In this document: positions 37,690-47,370 of the stretch, in pieces
How the letters are laid out: each line of letters starts with the position of its first letter
Numbering within the stretch: position 1 is the first letter of the stretch
Assembly: GCF_003349955.1 (NCBI RefSeq)
Contig: NZ_QLKQ01000029.1
Span: forward strand, 1-64,000
Origin: Azospirillum brasilense
GTDB lineage: Bacteria > Pseudomonadota > Alphaproteobacteria > Azospirillales > Azospirillaceae
Length of the DNA stretch: 64,000 nt
Direction: 5' to 3'
Made by a program: the position numbers and the translations under genes
The notes under the pieces: model-generated
What the model was told of the DNA's origin: nothing
Databases searched by the model: none
The model's input: only the letters and a program-made list of their open reading frames with translations

Positions 37690-39837
37690 GTGTTCGAGCG
37701 CATCAGCATCAAGGGTAAGATCTCCGTCATCCTGGGCGTCGCGGCCGTCGGGCTCGCCCTGATCGCCGCCGTCAGCCTGTTCGGCCTGCGCGCCGAGATG
37801 ATGAAGGACCGCCAGGACAAGACCCGCAGCGTGGTGGAGGTCGCGCACAGCCTTGTCGCCCATTACGAGGAGATGGAGCGCAAGGGCGCCCTGACCCGCG
37901 ACGCCGCCCAGACGGCGGCCAAGGACGCGCTGCGCCGGCTGCGCTACGCGGGATCGGAGTACTTCTTCGTCATCGACCGCGCGCAGCGCATGATCATGCA
38001 CCCGATCCGCCCGGAGATGGACGGGCAGGACCAGTCGCGCTCCGCCGACCCGAACGGCAAGCTGCTGTTCGTCGAGATGACCCGCGTCGGCGTCGCGGCG
38101 GAGGGTGGCTTCGTCGACTATCTGTGGCCGAAGCCCGGACAGGCGGAGCCGGTTCCGAAGATCTCCTACGTGCGCGGGTTCGAACCCTGGGGCTGGCTGA
38201 TCGGGTCGGGCATCTATGTGGACGACGTGGCCGCCGCCTTCCGCGAGGCCGCCCTGTTCCTCGGCGGGCTGGGGCTGCTGATCGCCGTGGTGGCGACGGG
38301 CATCGCGCTGCTGGTCAGCCGGGCCATCGTCCGCCCGCTGCACGCCATGACCGGGGTGATGCAGACTCTGGCCGGCGGCGACACGGCGGTGACGGTGTCG
38401 GGCACGCAGCGCGGCGACGAGATCGGCGTCATGGCCCGCACCCTGGATGTCTTCCGCAACAACCAGATCGACCTGCAGCGCCATTGGGAGCGCCAGCAGG
38501 TGGAGCATCGCGTGACCGGGCAGCGCGCCCGCGCGCTGGAACGGCTGACCGAGCGGTTCGACGCCACGGTCACCGCCATGGTCGGCACGGTGGGACGGGC
38601 GGTGCAGGCGCTGGAGAACACGGCGCGCTCCCTGTCGGACACCGCCGACCGCAACATGCGCGAGGCGGCCTCGGTCGCCGGAGCGTCGCAGCAGGCCTCG
38701 GTGAACGTGCAGACCGTCGCCGCCGCCGCCGAGGAGCTGAGCAGCGCCATCGCGGAAATCGGCACCCAGGTCGCCACCTCCTCGCACATCTCCATGCAGG
38801 CGGTGACCGCCTCCCGCCAGGCCAGCGAGCGCATCGACGGGCTGGGCCACGCCGCGCAGAAGATCAACGAGGTCGCCGACCTCATCACCAGCATCGCCAG
38901 CCAGACCAACCTGCTGGCGCTGAACGCGACCATCGAGGCGGCGCGGGCCGGCGAGATGGGCAAGGGCTTCGCCGTGGTCGCGGGGGAGGTGAAGAACCTC
39001 GCCGGCCAGACCGCCAAGGCGACGGAGGAGATCGCCGCCCAGATCGGCGAGGTGCAACAGGCGTCGCAGGGCGCCGTCTCCGCCATCCGCGAGATCGCCG
39101 GGATCATCGCCCGCAGCGACGAGATCGGCACCTCCATCGCCGCCGCGGTCCAGCAGCAGGGAGCGGCGACCGGCGAGATCGCCCGAAGCGCCGGAGAGGC
39201 GGCGCAGGGCACGCGGCAGGTCTCCACCAGCATCGACGGGGTGTCGTCCTCGGCCCTGGAGACGGAGAAGGCGGCCAACGGCCTGCTCGACGCCGCGGAG
39301 AGCCTCGCCCAGCAGGCCGGGTCCCTGCGCGCCCTGGTCGACGCCTTCCTGGTCAATGTGGCGGCGATCAACAGCGCGGAGCTGGCCACCCTCTTCGCGC
39401 CCGCCGGAGAGGACGTCTTCATGCCGTGGAGCGACACGCTGGCCGTCGGGCAGGAGGACATCGACAACGATCACATGATCCTGGTCGCGCTGATCAACCG
39501 GGCGGCCCGGCGCATCCGTGGAGGCGAAGTGCCGCAGGCCATCGGGTCGGCCATCGACCAGCTCGTCGCCTACACCGTCCTGCATTTCGAGGAGGAGGAG
39601 CGGGTGATGCAGCGGTCGGGCTATCCCGACTTCGTCCAGCACAAGGCGCAGCACGACGCCCTGCGCAAGCGCGTGGCCGAGCTGAAGCAGCGCTTCGCCG
39701 CCGGGGAGCCGCGGGTCGGCGACGATCTTCTGGCGCTGTTCCGCGACTGGCTGACCGGCCACATCCAGCGCTTCGACAAGCGCATCGGCCACCATCTGGC
39801 CCACCAGCCGGCTGAGCCGGCGCGCAAGGCGGCGTGA
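37690..39837 (+). CDS. Chemoreceptor with sCache-type sensor and C-terminal hemerythrin domain
   Basis: A 715-residue receptor. TM1 (about 8-30) is followed by a single-Cache periplasmic domain ([41 protein letters not shown]), TM2 (about 195-215), HAMP and a signalling hairpin with [19 protein letters not shown]. Residues about 580-705 form a bacteriohemerythrin with all seven di-iron ligands: DNDH, HFEEEE, HKAQH and HIQRFD motifs. It should bind O2 reversibly in the cytosol while the Cache domain reads a small external ligand. The GTG at 37690 is chosen because CCGGAGGAACGTCAG precedes it; a TTG 36 bases earlier has no such site. Confidence 0.93.
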   Translation: MFERISIKGKISVILGVAAVGLALIAAVSLFGLRAEMMKDRQDKTRSVVEVAHSLVAHYEEMERKGALTRDAAQTAAKDALRRLRYAGSEYFFVIDRAQRMIMHPIRPEMDGQDQSRSADPNGKLLFVEMTRVGVAAEGGFVDYLWPKPGQAEPVPKISYVRGFEPWGWLIGSGIYVDDVAAAFREAALFLGGLGLLIAVVATGIALLVSRAIVRPLHAMTGVMQTLAGGDTAVTVSGTQRGDEIGVMARTLDVFRNNQIDLQRHWERQQVEHRVTGQRARALERLTERFDATVTAMVGTVGRAVQALENTARSLSDTADRNMREAASVAGASQQASVNVQTVAAAAEELSSAIAEIGTQVATSSHISMQAVTASRQASERIDGLGHAAQKINEVADLITSIASQTNLLALNATIEAARAGEMGKGFAVVAGEVKNLAGQTAKATEEIAAQIGEVQQASQGAVSAIREIAGIIARSDEIGTSIAAAVQQQGAATGEIARSAGEAAQGTRQVSTSIDGVSSSALETEKAANGLLDAAESLAQQAGSLRALVDAFLVNVAAINSAELATLFAPAGEDVFMPWSDTLAVGQEDIDNDHMILVALINRAARRIRGGEVPQAIGSAIDQLVAYTVLHFEEEERVMQRSGYPDFVQHKAQHDALRKRVAELKQRFAAGEPRVGDDLLALFRDWLTGHIQRFDKRIGHHLAHQPAEPARKAA

Positions 39838-39985
39838 GGGGTGGCGTGGGGGGCGGCCGGCATGGTGGAGCGTTCGGCGGGCCAGGTCACCCCCGCGCCT
39901 CCCGAACCGACGGTCGCGCCGGCGCCCCGCCTTGGGCAGATTGTCCTCTTGACCTGGACCGTGCGCCGCCCCATTCCAGTCGGTC

Positions 39986-40588
39986 ATGAAAGCCCGACTC
40001 ATCCGCATCGCCGCCGCCTCCGCCGTGGGGCTCGTGATCGCCGCCGGCATCGCCTGGTGGCAGGTCAACAACGCCTCCAGCACGGTGCAGAGCAGCGTGC
40101 CCATCGGCGGCCCCTTCACGCTGACCGACCAGGACGGCCGGACGGTCACCGACGCCGACTACCGCGGCAAGTACCTGCTGATCTATTTCGGCTACACCTA
40201 CTGCCCCGACGTCTGCCCGACGGAGCTGGGCACGATGGCGCGCGCCATGGACATGCTGGGCGTGCAGGCCGACAAGGTGCAGCCGATGTTCATCTCGGTC
40301 GATCCGGAGCGCGACACGGTGGCGCATCTGAAGGACTATGTCGGGCTGTTCCACCCCAATCTGGTCGGACTGACCGGCACGCCGGAGCAGGTCAAGGCGG
40401 CGGCCAAGGCCTACCGGGTCTATTACGCCAAGGCGCCGCAGGAGGGCGGGAAACCGGAGGATTACTTGATGGATCACTCCAGTTTTCTTTACCTGATGGG
40501 GCCCGACGGGCGCTTCCTCGGGGTGTATCCGGCCGGCACCACCGCCGACCGCGTGGCCCAGGATCTGGGCAGCCGCATTGCCGGATGA
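39986..40588 (+). CDS. SCO1/SenC copper chaperone
   Basis: Membrane-anchored thioredoxin-fold protein that delivers copper to the CuA site of cytochrome oxidase or acts as a thiol reductase. The 200-residue sequence has an N-terminal anchor (ASAVGLVIAAGIAWW), FTLTDQDGRTVTDADYRGK, the copper-binding CxxxC in FGYTYCPDVCPTE and the distal His in LMDHSSFLYLMGPDG. All three copper ligands are kept. No oxidase genes are adjacent. The ATP synthase Fo operon starts 176 bases downstream. Confidence 0.94.
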   Translation: MKARLIRIAAASAVGLVIAAGIAWWQVNNASSTVQSSVPIGGPFTLTDQDGRTVTDADYRGKYLLIYFGYTYCPDVCPTELGTMARAMDMLGVQADKVQPMFISVDPERDTVAHLKDYVGLFHPNLVGLTGTPEQVKAAAKAYRVYYAKAPQEGGKPEDYLMDHSSFLYLMGPDGRFLGVYPAGTTADRVAQDLGSRIAG

Positions 40589-40688
40589 CGGAAAACACGA
40601 GCGGAGCCGCGCCCCTTGACCCGGTAATACCAAGGTTTCAGCGCGGTTTTGTTGGGTTTTCAAGCACTTGTATTAAGGGTTTTGCGAC

Positions 40689-40717
40689 TTGACAGGGTTG
40701 TGCCCTGTCCGTATGGT
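40689..40717 (+). promoter_or_regulatory. Sigma-70 promoter of the atp Fo operon with embedded inverted repeat
   Basis: TTGACA (40689-40694) and TATGGT (40712-40717) are spaced 17 bases. A perfect inverted repeat, GACAGGG-TTGTG-CCCTGTC (40691-40709), lies over the -35 box and spacer, so it could be a regulator site. Transcription should begin near 40724, about 40 bases before atpI. Confidence 0.75.
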
Positions 40718-40764
40718 CTCGCCGCTTTCGCGTGGCTGCGAGACAACGGGGACAACGAAGCGAC

Positions 40765-41127
40765 ATGAGCGACGAAAAGCCCCCGCCGTCTCTGGCAGAG
40801 CTTGACGCCCGACTGAAGAAGGCGCGTGAAGGGAAGGAATCGCAGAGCGGTCCGGGGAAATATCACCGGCTGCCGCAGAGTCCTCTCGGCATCGCCTTTC
40901 GAATCGGGACCGAGCTGGTCGCTGCCATGATCGTTGGCGTCGGCGGCGGGCTTCTGCTCGACCGCTGGCTCGGAACGGCGCCCTGGGGATTGATCGTCAT
41001 GTTCTTCCTCGGCGCGGCGGCCGGAATTCTGAATGTCTACCGGGCCATCACCGGGCTCGGATTAGCCCCCGGCTACCGCCGGGCCCGTGAGGATGACAAC
41101 GAGCGTCCCAACGGCGACGCACACTGA
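40765..41127 (+). CDS. atpI: ATP synthase protein I
   Basis: Small membrane protein that helps assemble the c ring. The 120-residue sequence has a polar N terminus of about 45 residues with a SLAELDARLKKA helix, then two membrane segments (about 55-72 and 78-98) as in AtpI. First gene of the Fo operon, 12 bases before atpB. The ATG at 40765 is preferred over an upstream in-frame start because homologous sequence begins here. Confidence 0.88.
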   Translation: MSDEKPPPSLAELDARLKKAREGKESQSGPGKYHRLPQSPLGIAFRIGTELVAAMIVGVGGGLLLDRWLGTAPWGLIVMFFLGAAAGILNVYRAITGLGLAPGYRRAREDDNERPNGDAH

Positions 41128-41139
41128 GCGAGGACGACC

Positions 41140-41883
41140 TTGGATCCGCTGCACCAGTTCCAGATCAACCCGATCCTCCAGATCGTGATCGCCGGGTATG
41201 ACGTGTCCTTCACGAACTCGGCCTTCTTCATGGTCGTGGCGGTCGCGCTGATCTACGCGCTGCTCGTCTTCGGCATGTCTGGCCGCGCCCTGGTTCCGGG
41301 CCGCCTGCAGTCCCTGGCCGAGATCTTCTACGAATTCGTCGCGAACATGGTTCGGGACAACGCCGGGCACGACGCCCGCCCGTACTTCCCGTTCGTCTTC
41401 GCGATCTTCATGTTCGTGCTGTTCGGCAACCTCGTCGGCATGATCCCGTTCACCTTCACCTTCACCAGCCACATCATCGTGACCTTCACGCTGGCGGCGA
41501 CGGTGTTTGTGTTCGTGACCGTCCTGGCCCTGATGAAGCACGGCCTGCATTTCTTCAGCTTCTTCATGCCGCACGGCGCGCCGGTGGCGCTCGCCCCGAT
41601 CCTCATCCCGATCGAGGTGATCTCCTACCTGATGCGTCCCGTCAGCCTGTCGATCCGACTGTTCGCCAACATGATGGCCGGTCACACCATGCTGAAGGTG
41701 TTCGCGGGTTTCACGGTTATGATGATCAGCGGTCTGGGCGCCGTCGGCTTCCTGGCCGGCCTCGTCCCGCTGGCCATCAACATCGCGCTGACCGGCTTCG
41801 AGTTCCTGGTCGCGTTCCTGCAAGCCTACGTCTTCTCGATCCTGACCTGCCTGTACATCCGCGACGCGCTGGAACTGCACTGA
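41140..41883 (+). CDS. atpB: ATP synthase subunit a
   Basis: Proton-channel subunit of Fo. The 247-residue protein has five to six membrane segments, the conserved [17 protein letters not shown] helix with the essential Arg just before it ([11 protein letters not shown]), and the C-terminal [18 protein letters not shown]. It starts at TTG (41140) with GAGG 6-9 bases upstream and no better ATG. Second gene of the operon. Confidence 0.95.
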   Translation: MDPLHQFQINPILQIVIAGYDVSFTNSAFFMVVAVALIYALLVFGMSGRALVPGRLQSLAEIFYEFVANMVRDNAGHDARPYFPFVFAIFMFVLFGNLVGMIPFTFTFTSHIIVTFTLAATVFVFVTVLALMKHGLHFFSFFMPHGAPVALAPILIPIEVISYLMRPVSLSIRLFANMMAGHTMLKVFAGFTVMMISGLGAVGFLAGLVPLAINIALTGFEFLVAFLQAYVFSILTCLYIRDALELH

Positions 41884-41956
41884 GCACCAGCGCCGCCCCG
41901 GATCACCTCGTTACCTTTTCCACCACAGTTCACCCTTACCTAGAGGAATGAGTACC

Positions 41957-42181
41957 ATGGAAGCTGAAGCCGCCAAGTACGTCGGTGCCGGTCTGGCCGT
42001 TATCGCCCTCGCCGGCGTCGGCCTGGGTATCGGCAACATCTTCTCGACCCTGATCGGTTCGATCGCCCGCAACCCGGCCGTCCAGCCGAAGGTCTTCCCG
42101 ATCGGCATTCTGGGCTTCGCGCTGACGGAAGCCGTCGCGCTGTTCGCCCTGCTGATCGCCTTCCTGATCCTGTTCGCCTAA
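41957..42181 (+). CDS. atpE: ATP synthase subunit c
   Basis: Ring-forming proton-carrying subunit, 74 residues and two membrane helices. Helix 1 has the GxGxGxG-like AGVGLGIGN, the polar loop is ARNPAVQPK, and helix 2 holds the essential Glu in [14 protein letters not shown]. No sodium-binding motif is seen, so it is a proton type. The ATG at 41957 is chosen over one at 41948 because AGAGGA is then nine bases away and the sequence matches other c subunits. Confidence 0.96.
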   Translation: MEAEAAKYVGAGLAVIALAGVGLGIGNIFSTLIGSIARNPAVQPKVFPIGILGFALTEAVALFALLIAFLILFA

Positions 42182-42268
42182 GGCCAGAGCGAACTTCCAA
42201 TTTCGCTCTGACGCGGCGCCGGGCTCTCGAAGTTTCGGCGCCGCATTCTTGCCTAGGGGGACCGATCC

Positions 42269-42919
42269 ATGCCGAACCTGTTGGCCAAGCGACGGCTGGT
42301 CCGCTGGTCGGGTGCTGCGGGCGCCTCGCTCGCCACTCTGACCGTGCTTGCCGGTAACGTCCTGGCGGCGACGGCGGAGCACGCGCCGGAAGCCGCCCAT
42401 GGCGGCGAGCACGCCGCCGGCGGCCTGCCGCAGCTCAATCCCGCCACCTTCCCCACCCAGATCTTCTGGCTGGCGCTGACCTTCATCACCCTCTACTACC
42501 TCCTGTCCAAGAAAGCGCTGCCGCGCGTGGCCGAGGTTCTGGAGGAGCGCCAGGAGCGCATCTCGCGCGACCTGAGCAAGGCCGCTTCGCTCAAGGAAGA
42601 GGCCGAGGCCGCCATGGCCCAGGTCGATCAGTCCCTCGCCGGGGCCCGTTCCGAAGCCCAGGCCCTGATCGCCCAGGTGGCCGCCGAGATCGACGCGAAC
42701 AACCACGCCCGTCAGGCCCAGTTGAACGCCGAGAACGCCGAGCGTCTGCGCAGCGCCGAGGCGAACATCGCCACGGCCAAGGAGCAGGCGATCGCCAACG
42801 TCCGCTCCATCTCCGCCGACATCGCCCGTGACGTCGCCGGCCGTCTGGCCGGGCTGAACGTCGACGCGGCCCAGGCCGATGCGGCGGTCGCCGCCGTGAT
42901 CGAGGAGCGCCGGTCATGA
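42269..42919 (+). CDS. atpG: ATP synthase subunit b'
   Basis: Second stator subunit (b') of the alphaproteobacterial Fo, 216 residues. An unusually long N-terminal region contains a signal-like hydrophobic stretch (GASLATLTVLAGNVLAATAEH) and His/Gly-rich residues before the true membrane anchor (QIFWLALTFITLYYLL). A long charged coiled coil follows. The stop overlaps the atpF start (ATGA at 42916). b and b' pair as a heterodimer. Confidence 0.92.
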   Translation: MPNLLAKRRLVRWSGAAGASLATLTVLAGNVLAATAEHAPEAAHGGEHAAGGLPQLNPATFPTQIFWLALTFITLYYLLSKKALPRVAEVLEERQERISRDLSKAASLKEEAEAAMAQVDQSLAGARSEAQALIAQVAAEIDANNHARQAQLNAENAERLRSAEANIATAKEQAIANVRSISADIARDVAGRLAGLNVDAAQADAAVAAVIEERRS

Positions 42920-43395
42920 ACACGCCTGAAATGTGGGTCGCCATCGCCTTCATCATCTTCGCCGCCCTGGTGTGGAAGAAGGCGTCCGGCGCGATCACCG
43001 GCCTTCTCGACGCCCGCGCCGAGAAGATCCGTGCGGAGCTGGACGAGGCCCAGCGCCTCCGTGAAGACGCCCAGGCGCTGCTCGCCAACTACCAGCGCCG
43101 CCAGCGCGACGCGCTGAAGGAGGCCGAGGCCATCATCGCCCACGCCCGCGAGGAGGCCGACCGTCTCCGCTCGCAGGCCGGCGCCGACCTTGAAGCGTCG
43201 CTGAAGCGCCGCGAGGCCCAGGCCATGGACCGCATCGCCCAGGCGGAAGCCGGGGCGCTGGCTGAGGTCCGCAACCTGACCGTCGACATCGCCATGGACG
43301 CCAGCCGCCGCATCCTGGAAACCGGCATCCAGCCGGCCCAGGCGGACAAGCTGATCGAACAGTCGATCGCCGAGCTGCCGAAGCACCTGCACTGA
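42916..43395 (+). CDS. atpF: ATP synthase subunit b
   Basis: Stator subunit b, 159 residues: one membrane helix at the N terminus (MWVAIAFIIFAALVW) and a long charged coiled coil (LDEAQRLREDAQALL, EEADRLRSQAGAD). The start overlaps the b' stop, so b' and b are made together. Last gene of the operon; the F1 genes (alpha, beta, gamma, delta, epsilon) are not here, the usual split in alphaproteobacteria. Confidence 0.94.
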   Translation: MNTPEMWVAIAFIIFAALVWKKASGAITGLLDARAEKIRAELDEAQRLREDAQALLANYQRRQRDALKEAEAIIAHAREEADRLRSQAGADLEASLKRREAQAMDRIAQAEAGALAEVRNLTVDIAMDASRRILETGIQPAQADKLIEQSIAELPKHLH

Positions 43396-43440
43396 TCGCC
43401 GTTCCCGGCGCATCGTTGCGGAACCGGCAACGGTCTTTCG

Positions 43441-43474
43441 AAAAACCCCGGCCTAGGCGCCGGGGTTTTTCTTT
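43441..43474 (+). terminator. Intrinsic terminator of the atp Fo operon
   Basis: AAAAACCCCGGC (43441-43452) pairs perfectly with GCCGGGGTTTTT (43459-43470), followed by CTTTG. It lies 45 bases after atpF. Confidence 0.93.
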
Positions 43475-43507
43475 GATGGAATGGTCGGGCAACCCGGAGC
43501 CCCTTCC

Positions 43508-44311
43508 ATGACCATGACCCAGCCGGCCACCGCCCTGCCCTCGTCCGCCTTCCCCAGCGTCTTCGTCTCGCACGGCGCCCCCACCCTCATCATCGAGGAT
43601 TCGCCCGGCCGCCATTTCCTGGCCGGTCTGGGCAAGCGGCTGGGCCGCCCGAGCGCGGTGATCGCGGTGTCGGCGCACTGGACGACCCAGACTCCGGCAA
43701 TCAGCGGCGCCACGCAGCCGGACACCGTCCACGACTTCTACGGCTTCCCCCGCGCCCTCTACGCCATGCGCTACGCGGCCCCCGGCGCCCCGGCGCTGGC
43801 CGACCGCGTGCGGGCGCTGACCGGCGCCACGGTGGATACGAGCCAAGGGCTCGACCACGGCGCCTGGGTCCCGATGATGCTGATGTACCCGGAGGCCGAC
43901 ATCCCGGTCGCCCAGCTCTCCGTCCAGCCCGGCGCCACCGCGGCCGACCACATCGCGCTGGGACGCGCCCTGGCCCCGCTGCGGCAGGAGGGCGTTCTGG
44001 TTCTCGGCAGCGGCGGCGCCGTCCACAATCTCGGCGACTTCCGCTTCGGCCAGAGCGACGTGGCCGGCTGGGCGGAGGACTTCGCCGGCTGGCTCGACGG
44101 CGTGCTGACGGCGGGCGACGAGGCGTCGCTGGCCGGCTGGAAGACGCTCTGCCCGCAGGCCAAGACGGCGCATCCCACCGACGAGCATTTCCTGCCGCTG
44201 CCCGTGGCCTTCGGCGCCGCCGGCAGAGCGGTGCGGACGGAGCGGCTTCACAGCGGTTTCGAGCATGGCAGCATCGGCATGCAAGCCTACGCCTTCCACG
44301 GCGCGGCCTGA
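43508..44311 (+). CDS. Extradiol ring-cleavage dioxygenase, DODA/YgiD family
   Basis: A 267-residue class III extradiol (LigB-type) enzyme close to 4,5-DOPA dioxygenase and E. coli YgiD. It has metal-ligand motifs FVSHGAPTL (His), AVSAHWTTQTP (His), GLDHGAWVPMMLMYP and DEHFLPLPVAFGA. It should open an aromatic catechol ring with O2 using Fe(II) or Zn. The substrate is unknown and no catabolic genes flank it. The ATG at 43508 is preceded by GGAGCCCCTTCC. Stands alone between the atp terminator and a histidine kinase gene. Confidence 0.9.
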   Translation: MTMTQPATALPSSAFPSVFVSHGAPTLIIEDSPGRHFLAGLGKRLGRPSAVIAVSAHWTTQTPAISGATQPDTVHDFYGFPRALYAMRYAAPGAPALADRVRALTGATVDTSQGLDHGAWVPMMLMYPEADIPVAQLSVQPGATAADHIALGRALAPLRQEGVLVLGSGGAVHNLGDFRFGQSDVAGWAEDFAGWLDGVLTAGDEASLAGWKTLCPQAKTAHPTDEHFLPLPVAFGAAGRAVRTERLHSGFEHGSIGMQAYAFHGAA

Positions 44312-44502
44312 AGCCCTGCGGGAGATGTTTAAAGGGGGCTGAACCTTACGCACTTGTCTGTTTGCGCCGTTGCCGCGCCAAGCTACAATCCGCGCCACCC
44401 GTCCGTGCACACGGAGGGGTTTCTGACAACGTCGGGCTTTCCCGCCCGCAACCTTCGGCCGGATCTCGTGGCTTACGAACGACAGCGCGTACGGGACGTG
44501 GC

Positions 44503-46590
44503 GTGACGCGGAACGGAACCCTGCCCCGGTCCGGCGACGCCCCCTCTCCCCCCGGTGCCCCGGCCCGCCTCGCGCGCTCCCTTCCGGGGCTCGGTTTCCT
44601 GCGCCGCCTGGACGAGCTGACGCTCGCCGCGCGCGTCGGGCTGGGCTTCGGCGTGGTTCTGGCTCTGGTCCTTCTGCTGGCGCTGATCGGCGTGGCCTCG
44701 CTCTACGGGGTCAGCCGCGAGGTCGGCACCTTCTCCGGCTACGCCGACGCCTCGCAGACCGCCGCCGACCTGGACATCGGCCTGCGCGACCTGGAGGTCT
44801 CGGTTCGCGACCATCTGGCCGAGGGCGACCAGCAGAGCCTGCTCGACGCCGGGCTGCGCCGCGACGGATTGCTGGAGCGGCTGACCGCCCTGGCCGGCAT
44901 GGTGGACGGCGAGGCCGACCGCCGCTCGGTGGAGGGCGCGCGCAAGGCGCTGGACGCCTACTGGAACGGCTTCGAGGCGCTGGTCGCCCTGCGCGGCGAG
45001 CGCGCCCGGCTGACCGAGTCGGTGCTGGAACCGCAGATTTCCCAAATCCGCGCCGGCCTGGGCCGGCTGAAGGACGCGGGCGGCGTCGATTCGGCGGCGC
45101 TGGCCGGCGATGCGACCGTCGGCATCCTGATGATGCAGGACCATCTCGGCCGCTACGTGGCGCGGCGCGACGACCGCGACTCGCTGCGCATGCGCGCCGA
45201 GCTGGGCAACGCCCGCGCCAAGCTGGCGGAGATGAACCGCTACCTCTGGGTCCCCGGCACCCGCCAGACCATCGACGAGGTGGAGGCGGCTCTGGCCGGC
45301 ATCGACGGGGTGCTGGACAGCATCGAGGCCTCCCTGGCCGACGAGGACGGGCTGCGCGCCGAGCGGCTGACGCCCAACGCCGCCGCCGTCGCCGCCCACG
45401 CGGCGGAAATCCGCCAGCGCAACGACGCCGTGGCGGCGGCGCTGCGCGGCGGTCTGGCCGAGCAGTCCTGGCGCACGCTGCGCATCGCCCTGTGGGCGGC
45501 GCTGGGGGTGACGCTGGCCGGTCTCGCGATGGTGTGGTTCGTCAACCGCCGGGTCGCCCGCCCGGTCTCCGGCATGGCCGCCGCGGTGACCTCGCTCGCC
45601 GCCGGGCGGACCGACATCGCCCTGCCGCCGGACGACGGGGCGGACGAGGTGGCCGCCATGGCCCGCGCCGTCCGCGTCCTGCGCGACAACACCGCGGAGA
45701 TGGAGCGCCAGCGCCAGGAGGCCGCCGACCGGCACGGCCAGCTTCTGCGCGACAAGGAGCGCGCCGACGCCGCCAACGAGGCGAAGACCCATTTCCTGGT
45801 CAACATCGGGCAGGAGCTTCACGCCCCGCTCAACGAGATCGTCGCCTCCAGCCAGTCGCTGATGGGCGAGTTGCACCGGCTGGGCGCGGGAGAGCTGGCG
45901 ACCGACATCGAGCAGATCCAGTGGACCGGCGAGCAGATGCTGACCCTGGTCGACGCGATTCTCGATTACGCCCGCATCGAGGCCGGCAACATGGACGTCG
46001 TGCTTCAGGATTTCGACGTGCACCGGCTGCTGATCGAGGCGCGGGAGCGCACGCTGCCCGCCGCCGACCTCAACGGCAACGAGGTGACGCTCCAGGCCGA
46101 GGTTGCGGCGCTCGGCCAGATGTATTCGGATTTCGGCAAGGTCCGGCAAACGCTTCTCAACCTGCTTGACAACGCCTGCAAGTTCACCCAGGGCGGCGCC
46201 GTCCGGCTGGCCGCCGAGCGGGTCGAGCGCGACGGCGAGCCCTGGCTGCGCTTCACCGTGACCGACAGCGGCAGCGGCTTCGCCACCAGCCAAACCGCCC
46301 GGCTGTTCCAGCCCTTCGTTCAAGGTGGAGCGGGCCAGGGCGGCAGCGGCGCCAAGCGGCGCGGCGCCGGGCTCGGCCTGACGCTGGTCGGCCATTACGC
46401 CGCCATGCTCGGCGGCGACATCGAGGTGGCGAGCGAGCCCGGCCAGGGCACCCGCTTCACGGTGGCCCTCCCTGCCTACTATCAGCCTCCGGCGGAGGAG
46501 CGCCCGCTCCAGGTCGGCACCGCCGGGGCGGCCAAGCGCCCGCTGGTCACCGTCGCCCCCCTGCGCCCCGTCGCCCAACTGGCTTCCTGA
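44503..46590 (+). CDS. Membrane histidine-kinase-like protein lacking the phosphoacceptor His
   Basis: A 695-residue sensor. TM1 (about 45-70), a helical periplasmic sensor of about 255 residues, TM2 (about 328-350), HAMP, a dimerisation domain and an HATPase domain (about 530-675). In the H-box, where kinases read SHELRTPLN, this protein reads GQELHAPLN: Gln437 replaces the phosphorylated His. ATP-binding boxes look intact (LLDNACKFT, DSGSGF, GAGLGLTLVG). It may signal through a partner kinase or act as a phosphatase or allosteric scaffold. The GTG at 44503 is the likely start; no ATG precedes the conserved part. No response regulator is adjacent. Confidence 0.85.
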   Translation: MTRNGTLPRSGDAPSPPGAPARLARSLPGLGFLRRLDELTLAARVGLGFGVVLALVLLLALIGVASLYGVSREVGTFSGYADASQTAADLDIGLRDLEVSVRDHLAEGDQQSLLDAGLRRDGLLERLTALAGMVDGEADRRSVEGARKALDAYWNGFEALVALRGERARLTESVLEPQISQIRAGLGRLKDAGGVDSAALAGDATVGILMMQDHLGRYVARRDDRDSLRMRAELGNARAKLAEMNRYLWVPGTRQTIDEVEAALAGIDGVLDSIEASLADEDGLRAERLTPNAAAVAAHAAEIRQRNDAVAAALRGGLAEQSWRTLRIALWAALGVTLAGLAMVWFVNRRVARPVSGMAAAVTSLAAGRTDIALPPDDGADEVAAMARAVRVLRDNTAEMERQRQEAADRHGQLLRDKERADAANEAKTHFLVNIGQELHAPLNEIVASSQSLMGELHRLGAGELATDIEQIQWTGEQMLTLVDAILDYARIEAGNMDVVLQDFDVHRLLIEARERTLPAADLNGNEVTLQAEVAALGQMYSDFGKVRQTLLNLLDNACKFTQGGAVRLAAERVERDGEPWLRFTVTDSGSGFATSQTARLFQPFVQGGAGQGGSGAKRRGAGLGLTLVGHYAAMLGGDIEVASEPGQGTRFTVALPAYYQPPAEERPLQVGTAGAAKRPLVTVAPLRPVAQLAS

Positions 46591-46609
46591 CGCCGGGAGC
46601 CGCTGGCCG

Positions 46610-47308
46610 TCAGGCCTCGCGCGGGCGGGCGGTGTCCTCCGGCGCGGCGCCCTCGTCGGGGGGCAGGCCGTAGCTCATGCGGCGCATCTTCTCGGCGACG
46701 CGCGCGATCTCCTCGGGCGGCAGGATGACCGGCTCGCCCAGCAGATGGGCGTGGAGATACTGGCGGGCCAGCGTCTCCACCTCCACCGCCAGGGCCAGCG
46801 CGCCCTTCAAGGACTTTCCCAGCACGATCATGCCGTGATTGGCCAGCAGGCAGGCCAGCCGCCCTTCGAGCGCCGTCACGGCGTGGTCGGACAGTTCCTG
46901 CGTCCCGAAGGTGGCGTAGGGCGCACAGCGGATCGAATCGCCGCCGGCCAGAGCCACCATGTAATGGAAGCTGGGGATACCCCGGCCATGGACGGCCAGC
47001 GCCGTCGCGAAGGTCGAATGAGCGTGCAGCACCACCTCCACATCGGGCCGCGCCTTCAGGATGTCGCGGTGGAACCGCCATTCCGACGAGGGCCGCCGCC
47101 GGCCCACATAGGTCCCGTCGAAGCCCATCTCCACGATGTCCTCGGGCGCCGCCTCGTCGTACGGCAGGCTGCTCGGCGTGATGAGGAAGCCGTTCTCCAC
47201 CCGGACGGACAGATTGCCCGAGGCTCCCTGGTTGACGCCCGCTCCGTTCATGGCGAGGCAGGTGTCGATGATGGCGCGGCGCTGCGCCGGGTGGGTCAGG
47301 CTGGACAT
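46610..47308 (-). CDS. Class II aldolase/adducin family protein
   Basis: A 232-residue zinc enzyme of the L-fuculose-phosphate aldolase/ribulose-5-phosphate epimerase family. It has GAGVNQGASGNLSVR (phosphate loop), the zinc His pair in VVLHAHSTFATALAVH, the third zinc His in LLANHGMIVLG and a catalytic Glu in the WRFHRDIL region. The substrate is not clear. The ATG at 47308 is used without a strong ribosome-binding site. Its upstream region carries the 15-bp tandem repeat and a palindromic element. Convergent with the kinase-like gene. Confidence 0.9.
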   Translation of the reverse strand: MSSLTHPAQRRAIIDTCLAMNGAGVNQGASGNLSVRVENGFLITPSSLPYDEAAPEDIVEMGFDGTYVGRRRPSSEWRFHRDILKARPDVEVVLHAHSTFATALAVHGRGIPSFHYMVALAGGDSIRCAPYATFGTQELSDHAVTALEGRLACLLANHGMIVLGKSLKGALALAVEVETLARQYLHAHLLGEPVILPPEEIARVAEKMRRMSYGLPPDEGAAPEDTARPREA

Positions 47309-47370
47309 GGGCGGCGGTCTCGATTCCGGAACGACGGAGTGCCGAACGGGCCATGGGTGAACGGTGCCTG

